64,000 nucleotides of DNA from Tepidanaerobacter sp. GT38 (GCF_021991635.1 NZ_JAFFJA010000001.1:1-64000), one strand, 5' to 3'; positions 44,546 through 54,509 are shown, numbered from the stretch's first letter. The notes: generated from the sequence alone by a model not told the origin. A program made the numbers and translations.

Positions 44546-45630
44546 TATGCGCCCTCCAAATCCACCAATATGGCATTTTCCGGCGCCCATGTGACAATCA
44601 CTTTATCCCCTGGGACAAGAGTAGAATCAATACCGTGACGGCTAGCTACAAGCTCTTTTCCATCAGCTAAAGCTACGATTATCTGTAACAGGCCTCCGGC
44701 AAAGCTCTTTTCCTTAACGACTCCAACAAAGCCTTCAGCATTGCTGTCTGAAGCAGCCGGGGTTAACCTGATATGCTCGCTTCGAACCGCTACAGTTACC
44801 TTTTGTCCATAAGCTATATTTGCCCGATTTCGCGCAACAATACCTATGCCATCCTCGTTCTTAAAGACAACAGTGTGTTCATTTACATCATATGCTGTGC
44901 CGTAAATAATGTTGGCAGAACCAACAAAACGAGCCACATAACTGGTCTTTGGGTAGTCGTAAACTTCTTGAGGCGTGCCTATCTGTTCAAACTTGCCATC
45001 CCTCATGACGGCAATTCTGTCGGACATATTAAGTGCTTCTTCCTGGTCATGGGTTATATATACAAAGGTTATACCCAAGTGTTTCTGTAAACGCTTTAGT
45101 TCTGTCTGCATCTGGCGCCTAAGTTGTAAATCTAAAGCCCCAAGAGGCTCATCCAACAATAGAACCTTTGGTTCGTTTACAACGGCCCGGGCTATGGCTA
45201 CTCGCTGTCGCTGACCTCCAGAAAGTTCGCTTGGCATCCGTTTTTCATAACCCTCAAGTTGAACAAGCTCCAACGCTTCAGAAACCGCCTTTTTTATCTT
45301 TGCCCTGTCAAGGCGCTTAAGACGCAAGCTGTAGCTTATATTGCCTTCAACGGTCATATGGGGAAAAAGGGCGTAATTTTGAAATACCGTATTCACATTT
45401 CGCCTGTTAGGTTCCTCGTTTGTAACGTCCTTTCCTTCCAAATAAACCTTTCCACTGTCGGGCTTTTCAAGGCCGGCAATAATGCGTAATGTAGTGGTTT
45501 TGCCACATCCTGAAGGCCCAAGTAGTGTAATGAATTCCCCCTGTTTTACCGAAAGGCTTAGACCATTAAGAACTTTTACACCCCCAAAACTTTTCTCTAT
45601 ACGGTCAAGTTGCAATATAAAATCTTCCAT
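44545..45630 (-). CDS. potA: Spermidine/putrescine ABC transporter ATPase PotA
   Basis: A 361-residue ABC ATPase: Walker A GPSGCGKTT (about 38-46), signature LSGGQRQRVAIARA (about 134-147), Walker B LLLDEPLGALD, switch His in YITHDQEEAL, and a C-terminal TOBE domain (from about 245) that senses substrate or adds regulation. ATG 45630 lies six bases after GGGGG; upstream in-frame ATG 45636 and TTG 45648 are less well placed. First gene of potABCD behind the promoter 45677-45705. Confidence 0.93.
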   Translation of the reverse strand: MEDFILQLDRIEKSFGGVKVLNGLSLSVKQGEFITLLGPSGCGKTTTLRIIAGLEKPDSGKVYLEGKDVTNEEPNRRNVNTVFQNYALFPHMTVEGNISYSLRLKRLDRAKIKKAVSEALELVQLEGYEKRMPSELSGGQRQRVAIARAVVNEPKVLLLDEPLGALDLQLRRQMQTELKRLQKHLGITFVYITHDQEEALNMSDRIAVMRDGKFEQIGTPQEVYDYPKTSYVARFVGSANIIYGTAYDVNEHTVVFKNEDGIGIVARNRANIAYGQKVTVAVRSEHIRLTPAASDSNAEGFVGVVKEKSFAGGLLQIIVALADGKELVASRHGIDSTLVPGDKVIVTWAPENAILVDLEGA

Positions 45631-45676
45631 GCCCATCCCCCGTGCCAAATGTTAATCCGCTCAAACACTTTTCTTT

Positions 45677-45705
45677 ATCATAGCACCCTATCTGTAATAT
45701 TTCAA
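45677..45705 (-). promoter_or_regulatory. Promoter of potABCD
   Basis: On the minus strand TTGAAA (45705-45700), 17-base spacer, TATGAT (45682-45677), 47 bases before the potA start. Confidence 0.65.
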
Positions 45706-45727
45706 TTACCACCTGCTTATACCACAA

Positions 45728-45763
45728 AAAAGCAAAGGCGCATAAAATTTCGCCTTTGCTTTT
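45728..45763 (-). terminator. Terminator closing the sugar-acid gene block
   Basis: AAAAGCAAAGGCG (45728-45740) pairs perfectly with 45751-45763; on the minus strand it runs into TTTTTTG. It follows the cupin gene by a few bases. Confidence 0.9.
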
Positions 45764-45767
45764 CACC

Positions 45768-46145
45768 CTACTTTATTTTTCCTTCCAATTCTTCCTGCCA
45801 ATGGTCAACTATGCTTTTAGGTGCGTAACAAAATACCATTATCATGTCTTCATCTGATGTGTTTTCAAGGAGATGATTTGCTTTTGGAGTTATATACACA
45901 TAATCTCCTGGTTTTACATCAGCGGTTTCGTCATCTATGTGCATTTTTCCATATCCGCTGAGGATAATATATACTTCTTCCTGTTCATGGGAGTGCAAAG
46001 GCACTGACCCACCGGGATATATGGTTACATGGCCTAGTACAAACCCATTGGCTTCCGCAGGAGCTCCAGGCCCTACAAGCACCCTTGTAAGCCTTCCGGC
46101 AGGAAACTCGGTGCCTTTTACGTCAAATATATTGTTTACCTTCAT
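45768..46145 (-). CDS. Single-domain cupin protein
   Basis: A 125-residue beta-barrel protein with both cupin motifs: VPLHSHEQEEVYIILSGYGK (about 48-67; two His and Glu as metal ligands) and KPGDYVYITPKANHLLEN (about 79-96; third His). Could be a sugar isomerase/epimerase or a KdgF-like enzyme acting on unstable keto-sugars, given its place as last gene of a keto-deoxy-sugar operon; that is inference. Start ATG 46145 has AGGAG eight bases upstream; ATG 46151 is too close to it. Confidence 0.82.
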   Translation of the reverse strand: MKVNNIFDVKGTEFPAGRLTRVLVGPGAPAEANGFVLGHVTIYPGGSVPLHSHEQEEVYIILSGYGKMHIDDETADVKPGDYVYITPKANHLLENTSDEDMIMVFCYAPKSIVDHWQEELEGKIK

Positions 46146-46241
46146 TGGCATTTCTCCTCACTAAAATCTATAAGTGCTGAAACCAGCCATTTCAAGCAAG
46201 AATGTTGCAGCTAAACCCTGTGTTAAAATCATCATCTTTGC

Positions 46242-47573
46242 CTAGTTTAATATCTTCAAACCTAGGAGCTTTGCTACATGTGATACTTGTTTTAGATGGT
46301 TACCATAAGTTACGATCTGATGACATCCTAAAAGATTTTCAATAAAATCTGTCATGGAATCAAGTCTGATTCGAAGTTGTGTCCTGCAGGTAGGTGTATA
46401 AATAGTATCTACTGTAATACCAGTGTTTACGCTAATAGAACTTAAATCATCTCCTACTCGAGTTATGGTAACGGCCAACCCTTCCGGCAAGCTAACCTGG
46501 GGACTAACACCTATACCGCTTTCATGATGACTTCTCAGTTTATATGAGCAAGATTTGCCTGCCATAATAAGAGGTGCCGAACAGTGTGATAGTTTTAGAA
46601 CATTACCTTTTTCAATCATGGGATTTGCCATCCATGAAGGCGTATTGGTAAGAGCTTTCATCATAAGAAGCGTTACCGCCGAATCCAAGTCACCTTCACA
46701 AGCCCCTATATAGTTTTCACTGTCGTTTAGCATACTTAGAGCAAGGCAGCTGGTAGTGCCCAATTCCTTTAAAAGGGTAAAACAGGCAATTGCAATACCA
46801 TCAGCATTATATCTTTGTACAAGCTCCTGTATGGCCACGGCTAACCGGGAAGCTGCTATAACATCATCACTGTCAGGCTCCACTATTTCTTGACAATCCT
46901 TAAGCCACTTTTCATATACAGGTTGTGCTTCCTCATTAGACACAGATTCATACATCTTGTATAATTCCTGTAGTTCAATATTTGTACATTCTATACCGGT
47001 CTTATCCCGTATCCTGTCAAATGAACGACAGCTGCTGATTACCCAGTCTTCGGTTTTTCCCACTAAAATCATGGAAGTTTTTTTCATGCGCATTACAGCC
47101 TGTATAGCTTTATGCAACACGACTATTTCCTCAAGTTCATTTGATAGCACAATCGGCAGACCTTTTCGTTTAATGACACTATAGACATCAGCAACAGCCG
47201 GTGCAGCATTAGCTTCCAGCAACCTGTAAGCTGTTTTTTCCTCTAAGAATCCTGGCTCATATGCTGCTAATATACCTATACCGTCGAAATTTTCGGCGGC
47301 TTTTATCATCCAAGGCTGGACTGCTCCGCTAATGGGTATAAAAAGGCCAAAACCTTCTGGATGCTGCCCTAAAAATGCTTCCAGCTCATTTTCACTGGAA
47401 ATAGTTATGTTTTTTACAACAATTTCTGGGTTTTGCTTATATAAATCATCAGTCAGGGTTTTTGCAATTTCGGATACGACTTTTTGTGTTTCTTCTGCAT
47501 TCGGCCAGTAACGAGGTGATACAAAAACAATCGAATATATTGGTGTTTTTTGTTGCAATGCTCGCAACCTCAT
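46242..47573 (-). CDS. L-fucose/L-arabinose isomerase-like protein
   Basis: A 443-residue protein of the FucI/AraA superfamily. The middle and C-terminal parts retain GACEGDLDSAVTLLMMKALT (about 287-306; Glu is a metal ligand in the family) and LKLSHCSAPLIM (about 327-338), where family members have HCG. The N-terminal part is the Rossmann-like FucI domain (VPISGAVQPWMIKAA-like: LFIPISGAVQPWMIKA). It is shorter than classical FucI (about 590) and like the uncharacterised isomerase-like group. Likely interconverts an aldose and ketose or a derivative. The start is uncertain: ATG 47573 sits directly on GGGGG. Follows the flavoprotein by 23 bases. Confidence 0.7.
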   Translation of the reverse strand: MRLRALQQKTPIYSIVFVSPRYWPNAEETQKVVSEIAKTLTDDLYKQNPEIVVKNITISSENELEAFLGQHPEGFGLFIPISGAVQPWMIKAAENFDGIGILAAYEPGFLEEKTAYRLLEANAAPAVADVYSVIKRKGLPIVLSNELEEIVVLHKAIQAVMRMKKTSMILVGKTEDWVISSCRSFDRIRDKTGIECTNIELQELYKMYESVSNEEAQPVYEKWLKDCQEIVEPDSDDVIAASRLAVAIQELVQRYNADGIAIACFTLLKELGTTSCLALSMLNDSENYIGACEGDLDSAVTLLMMKALTNTPSWMANPMIEKGNVLKLSHCSAPLIMAGKSCSYKLRSHHESGIGVSPQVSLPEGLAVTITRVGDDLSSISVNTGITVDTIYTPTCRTQLRIRLDSMTDFIENLLGCHQIVTYGNHLKQVSHVAKLLGLKILN

Positions 47574-47596
47574 CCCCCATTTCTAATTTTTTATGA

Positions 47597-49558
47597 CTAG
47601 AATATGTTGCCGTTTTCCCTGTAACTTCTCCAAACATTTTCAAAAAAGTCATCATCTTCTGGAATATCGCGAACCTTACGCCAATTAAACTCACATATAC
47701 CGTTTTTGTACAAAACTTCCTGCACCATATTGCCTCTTGAGCCATCATCAAGGGTATATCTAAAAATATCTGGTAGACTATCATAAGGCAGTTTGCCGTT
47801 TTTATCCGTATAAAGGGCTGACCCGCGGCTCTTGCCACCATTTTCCACATAATCTACCATTGCCATTAGATATACGTATTGGCAAATTAGAATATCATAA
47901 AGGCGATATACCTTGTGAAGGTTGTTTACTGAAGAAGTCTTAACTAAACTTGCGAAATTTTCAAGTTCGCCCTTTATTTCTTCAGTTACTTTGCGTATAT
48001 CTTCAATACTTCGGATTGCCGCACCAAATCGGCTCATTCGCTTTGCGGCATTTTGCCAGATCTCATCTACATTGTCACAATCAGCAAGTGCCGTATCACC
48101 CATGGAAATAGAATCGCTTATAGCATTTAATGTAGCATCTTTAAATGTATCTAAGTCAGCAGGATTCCCTTTGCGATTGGCAGCAATGTATTGAGCTGCT
48201 CTTGTAGAGCCTACCTGTCCGGAATTTAATGCGGTACCACCTGGGCGATACACACCGTGGCTGCCACTTACTTCTCCTGCCGCAAAAAATCCTTCAATAT
48301 TTGTTTGCCACCATTTGTCAATTGTAAGGCCTCCATTGTTGTGCTGAGCACAAAGAGCAATTTCTAAGGGTTCTTTATGAAGATCAACGCCTTTGTCTTT
48401 GTAAAAGTTTACTGCCGGCGCGTTCATGTGCATAAGTCTTTCAATGGGTGTGCCAAAGGTGGCCCCAGCCCTTTCAAGGTATTCCCGTGCTTCAGGTGCG
48501 AGAATGGAAAAGTCTATTTCTTCACCACCTGGATTGTCCCGAAAGTCAAGGAATACTCTGCGCCCCTTAATGCATGTTTCAATATATACTAAAATATCGA
48601 TAATGGATGAACCGCCATCTATTTTGCGAACATCAAAAGGCCACTGGTAGCCCTTCAAAAATACCTTTGTAAGCATATCTCCTTTATCGGAGAAGAAATC
48701 AAACAGAAATTCCCGTTCATCATTTCCATTTTTATCAGTAGAAATGAACTTAGGCAGCACCTGCATGTAGGTGCCGGAAACATTCCACCGCGGGTTTATA
48801 GATGATAATCCGTATTGCCATTCAGTAAGGTTTTTGCCCATGACACCTGCTTCAAAGGCAATCCCCGTTGCACCGTAGTGGCCTATGGGATAAACCGAGT
48901 CCGCATACATGCCTGCCGGTCCACCTGTTGCATATATTACATTTTTGCAGTTAAATGCAACGTACCTTTTGTCGGCGTTGTGAAGATTTTCTAGGTCAAT
49001 GCATAACAGTCCAAAAAGCCTGTTATCTTTGGTCAATATTTTTATTACCTGCATCTTGTCAAAAATCTTAACATTCTTTGCCCTTACTGCCTTTTCCAAA
49101 CATTCCGTCATAAATTTTGAGGTGTATGGGCCTGCAGAAGTGGCTCGACGCCTTGGGTCATGGTCAGTCTTATAGCCGATATATTCACCGTATCTATTGC
49201 GGGGAAAAGGAACTCCCAGTTCTACCAGCTTTAGAAAACATTGAGCAGATAGTGCGGCCTCGCAAAGGGCGATGTCTCCGTCCATGCACTGACCGTCAAA
49301 TAAAGTTTTGGCAAGCTCCCTTATTGAGTCAGGCTCATATCCAGAAAGCGTAAGTTTGTAATATGTTTGCTTGTCGGAACCCGTGTTTCTCGATGTACCA
49401 GCATTAATGCCCTCTGTTACGATAGCTATATCTTTTTGGCCATATTCAACGAGCCTATCGGCTGCGTTGAAACCTGCTGCGCCAGTGCCAACTACTACAG
49501 TATTGAGCGAATACACCCTGATATTGTAATCTTTTATCTTAATCGTAGATTCAATCAT
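47597..49558 (-). CDS. FrdA/SdhA/NadB-like FAD-dependent oxidoreductase
   Basis: A 653-residue flavoprotein with the FAD fold TVVVGTGAAGFNAADRLVEY (about residues 20-39), the substrate-domain pieces QHNNGGLTIDKWWQTNIEGF and FAAGEVSGSHGVYRPGGTAL (about 410-445, the flavin-contact region of the fumarate reductase family), and a C-terminal helical domain. There is no signal peptide and no heme or FMN domain, so it is cytosolic. No iron-sulphur or membrane subunit gene is nearby; the Fe-S old-yellow-enzyme protein or a ferredoxin might be a redox partner. Its role in a sugar-acid operon is not known. GGGGG is upstream of ATG 49558. Confidence 0.78.
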   Translation of the reverse strand: MIESTIKIKDYNIRVYSLNTVVVGTGAAGFNAADRLVEYGQKDIAIVTEGINAGTSRNTGSDKQTYYKLTLSGYEPDSIRELAKTLFDGQCMDGDIALCEAALSAQCFLKLVELGVPFPRNRYGEYIGYKTDHDPRRRATSAGPYTSKFMTECLEKAVRAKNVKIFDKMQVIKILTKDNRLFGLLCIDLENLHNADKRYVAFNCKNVIYATGGPAGMYADSVYPIGHYGATGIAFEAGVMGKNLTEWQYGLSSINPRWNVSGTYMQVLPKFISTDKNGNDEREFLFDFFSDKGDMLTKVFLKGYQWPFDVRKIDGGSSIIDILVYIETCIKGRRVFLDFRDNPGGEEIDFSILAPEAREYLERAGATFGTPIERLMHMNAPAVNFYKDKGVDLHKEPLEIALCAQHNNGGLTIDKWWQTNIEGFFAAGEVSGSHGVYRPGGTALNSGQVGSTRAAQYIAANRKGNPADLDTFKDATLNAISDSISMGDTALADCDNVDEIWQNAAKRMSRFGAAIRSIEDIRKVTEEIKGELENFASLVKTSSVNNLHKVYRLYDILICQYVYLMAMVDYVENGGKSRGSALYTDKNGKLPYDSLPDIFRYTLDDGSRGNMVQEVLYKNGICEFNWRKVRDIPEDDDFFENVWRSYRENGNIF

Positions 49559-49608
49559 ATCCTCATTCCCCCGTTTGCTACATTTCCCGGCAAATAACGG
49601 GATTTTAA

Positions 49609-50376
49609 TTACAGTCTTTGTATGTGGAAGCCGCCATCCACATCTATATAGATGCCTGTAGAGTATAGGAATTTATCAGAACACAGTGCTGAAACTACGT
49701 TTGCTACATCTTCAGGTTTTCCCCAGCGCTTTATGGGGAATACACCCTGCTCGATTAGCGCATCATATTTTTCTTTAACACCTGCAGTCATTTCGGTTTC
49801 GATAACTCCGGGTCTCACCTCATATACGTATATGCCTTCACCGGCAAGTCTATCCGCATAAAGTTTCGTCAGCATGGAAATGCCGGCCTTAGAAACGCAG
49901 TATTCGCCCCTGTTGGTTGAAGACACAACAGCCGAGCATGAAGATATGTTTACGATAGTACCCCTCTTAGGCCCTACCATTTCTTGCTTTAACATTTGTC
50001 TTGCAACGAGTTGGGTCATAAACATTGTGCCTTTAGTATTGATTCCCACAACTCTGTCAAAGCTCTCTTCAGTCATTTCCAATAGATCAGCTCTTACTTT
50101 TGGTGCAACACCTGCATTATTTACCAAGACATCTATCCTTTGAAACTTTTTAATGGCTTCATCAACACATTTTTGTCGATCTTCTGCTTTATCTACGCCA
50201 CCTTGAACATAGAGATAGTTGATACCTTCTCTTGCAAGCAAATCAAGGTTTTCCCGGTAATTCTCCTCTGGACTTCTTCCCAAAATAACTATATTGTAGC
50301 CATCCTTACCTAATTGGTAAGCTATGGCAAAACCTATGCCTCGGCCTCCGCCGGTAACGATTGCTGTTTTTGACAT
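49609..50376 (-). CDS. Short-chain dehydrogenase/reductase
   Basis: A 255-residue classical SDR: cofactor motif TGGGRGIG (about 8-15), NNAG (about 86-89), catalytic Ser in ISSCSAVVS and YxxxK in YCVSKAG (about 158-164), and PGVIETEM after it. The end GIYIDVDGGFHIQRL is typical of sugar or keto-acyl reductases. Probably oxidises or reduces a hydroxyl of the imported sugar-like compound with NAD(P). ATG 50376 lies seven bases after GGGAG. Confidence 0.9.
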   Translation of the reverse strand: MSKTAIVTGGGRGIGFAIAYQLGKDGYNIVILGRSPEENYRENLDLLAREGINYLYVQGGVDKAEDRQKCVDEAIKKFQRIDVLVNNAGVAPKVRADLLEMTEESFDRVVGINTKGTMFMTQLVARQMLKQEMVGPKRGTIVNISSCSAVVSSTNRGEYCVSKAGISMLTKLYADRLAGEGIYVYEVRPGVIETEMTAGVKEKYDALIEQGVFPIKRWGKPEDVANVVSALCSDKFLYSTGIYIDVDGGFHIQRL

Positions 50377-50402
50377 ATGCATACTCCCTTTTTGCTATAG
50401 TC

Positions 50403-51431
50403 TTATGGTTGAATTATGACCTTTAATGCACCTGAATGCCTATCAAGACAAGTTTCAAGTGCTTGCTGCAAATGTTCTAATTTAAATGTGTGTGTAATTA
50501 GCTTTTCAAGGTCAATTTGTTTTGACATTTCCAGTGCTATGGGGAAATCCCAGCAATAACCCTGTGAGCCCTGAACTTTAATCTCATGGGTAATAAAGCG
50601 CGTGGCTGGAATAGTTATGTTTGGATTTTCAAAGATGCCTACAATCGTAGCCAAACCATTTTTTCTAAGTGTCATCATGGCTTGATTAAAAGTTTCCTCA
50701 AAGCCCACACATTCAAAAGTCTTATCCATTCCGATTCCATTTGTGATTTGAGAAACAACATCGTATACATCCTGCTTTGATGGATTTATAGCATGTGTTG
50801 CTCCAAGGTCCAAAGCTATATCCAGACGTTTTTGAGAAAAATCCACAATTGCAACTTCTGAGGCGCCACTCCTCTTACAAAGGGCTGCAATCAAAATGCC
50901 TATTGCGCCCGCTCCTATTACCAAAACCTTTTCGCCAAGCTTTACATCGGCTCTCCTTACTGCATGAACAGCAACTGACAGAGGTTCGATTAACGCACCT
51001 GCATTGTATGATAAATGCTCAGGCAATTTGTACACATATGGCTCTTCTACCGTTATATAATCGGCCATTGCACCGTCTCCATTGCGGTAGGTAAAACTGA
51101 TATTTTCACAATGGGCGTAGTTGCCTGTCCTGCAAGCAATGCATTTTCCACAAACTATGACAGGTTCAACTGTCACCCTATCGCCTATTTTCAATCTGGA
51201 AACCTCACTGCCGATAGCTACAACTTCACCAGCAAACTCGTGGCCGATGGTCACCGGTAGTGGCGCAGATGGATGCTTTCCTTTAAAAATATGCAAGTCA
51301 CTTCCGCAGATAGCGCTAGATATTATTTTTACCACAACTTGGTTGGATTTGGGTTCTTCAACCGTGCGCACTAGAAAATCTACTTTACCTGGCTCTACAA
51401 CTCTGCCAACTCTATTTTTTAAATTAATCAT
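50403..51431 (-). CDS. Zinc-dependent medium-chain alcohol/polyol dehydrogenase
   Basis: A 342-residue MDR enzyme of the sorbitol/threonine dehydrogenase type: catalytic zinc site CGSDLHIFKG (about 43-52) and GHEFAGEVVAIGSEV (about 63-77), structural-zinc cysteines CGKCIACRTGNYAHC (about 93-107), and NAD fold VLVIGAGAIGILIAALCKRS (about 165-184). Likely oxidises a secondary alcohol of a polyol, sugar or aldonate. GGAGG lies six bases before ATG 51431; ATG 51443 has no such site. 15 bases after the old-yellow-enzyme gene. Confidence 0.92.
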   Translation of the reverse strand: MINLKNRVGRVVEPGKVDFLVRTVEEPKSNQVVVKIISSAICGSDLHIFKGKHPSAPLPVTIGHEFAGEVVAIGSEVSRLKIGDRVTVEPVIVCGKCIACRTGNYAHCENISFTYRNGDGAMADYITVEEPYVYKLPEHLSYNAGALIEPLSVAVHAVRRADVKLGEKVLVIGAGAIGILIAALCKRSGASEVAIVDFSQKRLDIALDLGATHAINPSKQDVYDVVSQITNGIGMDKTFECVGFEETFNQAMMTLRKNGLATIVGIFENPNITIPATRFITHEIKVQGSQGYCWDFPIALEMSKQIDLEKLITHTFKLEHLQQALETCLDRHSGALKVIIQP

Positions 51432-51446
51432 AGGCGCCTCCAAATA

Positions 51447-52805
51447 CTATTTCTTAGTAGCATTATTTCTTGCTTCATTGTAAAGGGGCAGATAAACTTC
51501 GCTGTCCCTTATGACACAGCCTGTGCGACCGTGGTCCCGCATGATTTGAGTGCATTTGCTACACGCAATGCATGACTTTTTCGGATCCATGGCACCTTTT
51601 TCAAGCATATCTTTTGGCGCATCAGGATAAGCAAAGGCCTGGCGACCTATTCCAACCAAGGTACAGGAACCATCTGCGATATTTGCCGCGCCCGCATTTG
51701 GCAGAAATTGCCTCAGCCAGCTATAACCATTGCCTACTACCGGAATATTACCCGCAGCCTTTTGAATTTGGCGAGTTAATTCAAAGAGGCGTGCAACGCT
51801 CTCTAAAGGATGTTCTTCCGGAATCTCACCGCCTATAGTTGGTGTGTCAAAAGGTCTCGTTACTTGTGGAAATCTATAATATGGATTGCCTGCAGAGTTG
51901 CTTAGAAGGTTTACGCCATTTTCTACCATCAACTTTACAAGTGCCAAAGGTTCAGTTAAATCCGGTTTCCAGAAATCTTCTTTATCAACGCCAAATCCGT
52001 AAGGGTAGGGATGAGCATCAAACACATTAAAACGGCTTGCAATTATAAAATCGTCGCCTACTTCGCTGCGAACTGCCTTGATTGTATCTAAAAGAAAGCG
52101 CATGCGATTCTCAAAACTTCCGCCGTATCTGCCTTCTCTCGTATGACTTGCAAGAAGTTCAGATACCAAGTACCTATGGCATGCCTTAATATCTACACCG
52201 TCGAAGCCTGCTTCTCGTGCGAGCTTAGCAGACTTTACGTATTTTTCAATTAGGGCATCTAAATATTCATCTGTAACAACCGGGTCATCAGGTGAAATTC
52301 CCACTCTCGGATCAAGCATCGGATCGTGCTGTGCTATAATTGGCGCAGGTTTATCATCTGGTCTTGAATACCTGCCTGACTGTGTGAGCTGAAGGACTTT
52401 TACAGGCCTGTGGTCACTGCCGTTATGTTTTTTTGCTTCTTCATCTACTTCCTTGAGCAACTTTTCAAAGGCCCCAACATTTTTTTCTGTCAGATACATC
52501 TGAAGTGGGTTTGCTCTTCCTTCATGCACCACTGCACAAGCCTCAAACCACAAAAGACCTGCTCCACCTGCAGCAAATCGACGGTAGCGTCTCCTCACAA
52601 GTTCCGATGGGCTGCCATCACGTTCACTATCGCAGCCTTCCATAGGCAAAACTGCTATAGAATTAGGACTTACAACGTTTCCGATTTTAACAGGTTTTGC
52701 AAGTGGGGAAAGATCATCTGCAAAACTTATATTTACACCTAGCTTTTTTACCTTATCTCTTATCTCATCTATGGTTTTAAAGTTGAATCGCTCAAAAGTC
52801 GCCAT
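51447..52805 (-). CDS. Old-yellow-enzyme-type NADH:flavin oxidoreductase with Fe-S motif
   Basis: A 452-residue FMN TIM barrel: KIGNVVSPNSIAVLPMEGCD (about 37-56), VLQLTQSGRYSRPD, FDGVDIKACHRYLVSELLAS with HTREGRYGGSFENRMRFLLD (about 200-240), and IGRQAFAYPD near the FMN phosphate. A C-terminal CIACSKC with further Cys (GRTGC) fits a 4Fe-4S cluster as in 2,4-dienoyl-CoA reductase, but the NADPH-binding C-terminal domain of that enzyme is absent. It would need an external donor. Its presence in a sugar-acid operon suggests reduction of an activated C=C bond or a related flavin chemistry. Confidence 0.85.
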   Translation of the reverse strand: MATFERFNFKTIDEIRDKVKKLGVNISFADDLSPLAKPVKIGNVVSPNSIAVLPMEGCDSERDGSPSELVRRRYRRFAAGGAGLLWFEACAVVHEGRANPLQMYLTEKNVGAFEKLLKEVDEEAKKHNGSDHRPVKVLQLTQSGRYSRPDDKPAPIIAQHDPMLDPRVGISPDDPVVTDEYLDALIEKYVKSAKLAREAGFDGVDIKACHRYLVSELLASHTREGRYGGSFENRMRFLLDTIKAVRSEVGDDFIIASRFNVFDAHPYPYGFGVDKEDFWKPDLTEPLALVKLMVENGVNLLSNSAGNPYYRFPQVTRPFDTPTIGGEIPEEHPLESVARLFELTRQIQKAAGNIPVVGNGYSWLRQFLPNAGAANIADGSCTLVGIGRQAFAYPDAPKDMLEKGAMDPKKSCIACSKCTQIMRDHGRTGCVIRDSEVYLPLYNEARNNATKK

Positions 52806-52836
52806 TATAAAACAACTCCTTTAATTTTCTTATAAG

Positions 52837-54492
52837 TTAATCCCAAAAGACTGTTGCACCTCGGTGTGCTGAAGTAGTATTCTTCCTGTAAAGTTTCAGC
52901 CAACCTGTAGCCGGCTTTTCTACAGGTTTCCAACCTTTCTTCCGTTCTTTAAATTCCTCCTCGGTAATGTCTACCATTAAAATGCGCTTTTCTATGTCAA
53001 TATGAATAATATCTCCATTTTGAATAAACGCGATGTTTCCGCCTTCATAAGCTTCAGGCGAAACGTGTCCTATAGCTAAACCGCCTGTAGCACCTGAAAA
53101 TCTTCCGTCTGATACGAGAGCAATTTTAGTTCCAAGCCCTTTACCCAGAACCGCTGCCATAAACGTTTCCATATGAGGCATACCGGGCGACCCTTTTGGC
53201 CCTTCATAGCGGATAACCACCACATCTCCCGGGACTATTTCATCTCGCAGTATGGCATTCCATGCTTCATCCTGAGAGTCATATACCTTTGCAGGACCTG
53301 TAAATTGCCATGCTGATTTGTCTACGGCTGAAAATTTCACAATAGCGCTGTCTGTAGCAATATTGCCAGAAAGTACTGCAAGGCCTCCCTGTTCATAAAT
53401 TGGGTTTGATACCGATCGAATTACATCCTGGTTTCGGTTCTGTGACAGGGAAATTTTATCAGCAATTGTACCAAACATGCCTTTGGCATTGGTATGGATC
53501 AAACCTGCCTTGGCAAGCTCACCTAACACTGCGCCAAGGCCTCCTGCTTCGGAAAACTCCGCCATTGTATAGGAAGGATGGTTTGGGTAAATGGTACTTA
53601 TTACCGGAACTTCCCGGCTTATCCTATCAAAAAGCTCAGGTGTTATATCGAATCCTGCTTGCCTGGCAATTGCAGGTATGTGCAAGATAGAATTAGTAGA
53701 ACCACCTGTCGCCATCATATATCTGACTACATTTTCAAAGTTTTCATATTTGATCACATCGAGAGGGCGAATTTCTTCTTTTACAAGTTCCATAATTTTC
53801 TTTGCCGCTTCCACAGCCATTTGCCGCCACTCTGGCGTCTGGCTTTTTACACTTGCATTGCCATGAGGAGACAGACCTAAAATTTCTGCTGTTGCACACA
53901 TGGTATTTGCCGTCCCCATAAATGGACATGCGCCAGGTGTGGGACATGCATTTTTTACTATGGCTTTATAGTCCTCCCTGCTTATATCTCCGGCTACATA
54001 TGCCGCATATGCTTGTTTTGTATGTGTAAGGGTTATCATTTTGCCGTTGTAATTGCCCGGAGCCATATATCCACCGGTAAACATCACTGTTGGAATGTTT
54101 ACCCGAAGTGCACCCATAAGCATTCCCGGCACTACCTTATCACAAGTACCAAGCATTATCATGCCATCTAACATGTTAAGCTCCGCCACCGTTTCCACTT
54201 CAGCAGAAACCATATCTCTAGCGGGGAGGGTATATCGGTCACCGGGAGTGTTTGAACATATTCCGTCACACACACCAGACACAGGTAGCTCAAGGGCAAG
54301 GCCTCCAGAAGCATAAACCACCTTTTTTATGTCTTCAATAACATCTTTAAAAGGAAAATGGCCTGGATTCATTTCATTCCATGAATTTATAATTCCGATA
54401 ATGGGACGCTTAGCATCTTCCTCGGATATTCCCATGGCAAAAAGCAGTGCATTTCTATGATCAAGGGATTCCTCATTCCATTTACGAATCAT
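52837..54492 (-). CDS. IlvD/Edd-family dehydratase, probably sugar-acid dehydratase
   Basis: A 551-residue Fe-S dehydratase with family signatures MLGTCDKVVPGMLMGALRVN (about 115-134), CPTPGACPFMGTANTMCATA (about 183-202) holding cluster cysteines and the modified Lys region, and SDGRFSGATGGLAIGHVSPE (about 454-473). The family includes dihydroxyacid dehydratase (IlvD), phosphogluconate dehydratase (Edd) and pentonate/hexonate dehydratases. No ilv genes are near, while kdgK and kdgA are in the same block, so an aldonate dehydratase giving a 2-keto-3-deoxy acid is the better guess. GGAGG precedes ATG 54492. Confidence 0.85.
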   Translation of the reverse strand: MIRKWNEESLDHRNALLFAMGISEEDAKRPIIGIINSWNEMNPGHFPFKDVIEDIKKVVYASGGLALELPVSGVCDGICSNTPGDRYTLPARDMVSAEVETVAELNMLDGMIMLGTCDKVVPGMLMGALRVNIPTVMFTGGYMAPGNYNGKMITLTHTKQAYAAYVAGDISREDYKAIVKNACPTPGACPFMGTANTMCATAEILGLSPHGNASVKSQTPEWRQMAVEAAKKIMELVKEEIRPLDVIKYENFENVVRYMMATGGSTNSILHIPAIARQAGFDITPELFDRISREVPVISTIYPNHPSYTMAEFSEAGGLGAVLGELAKAGLIHTNAKGMFGTIADKISLSQNRNQDVIRSVSNPIYEQGGLAVLSGNIATDSAIVKFSAVDKSAWQFTGPAKVYDSQDEAWNAILRDEIVPGDVVVIRYEGPKGSPGMPHMETFMAAVLGKGLGTKIALVSDGRFSGATGGLAIGHVSPEAYEGGNIAFIQNGDIIHIDIEKRILMVDITEEEFKERKKGWKPVEKPATGWLKLYRKNTTSAHRGATVFWD

Positions 54493-54509
54493 ATTTTAAC
54501 CTCCATATA

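Noticed and set aside
52837-54492. Dihydroxyacid dehydratase of branched-chain amino-acid synthesis despite the neighbouring liv genes
   Set aside because: The liv genes here encode an importer, not biosynthesis; no ilvB/C/E or leu genes are near, and kdgK-kdgA with a LacI regulator point to sugar-acid dehydration. Not fully excluded.
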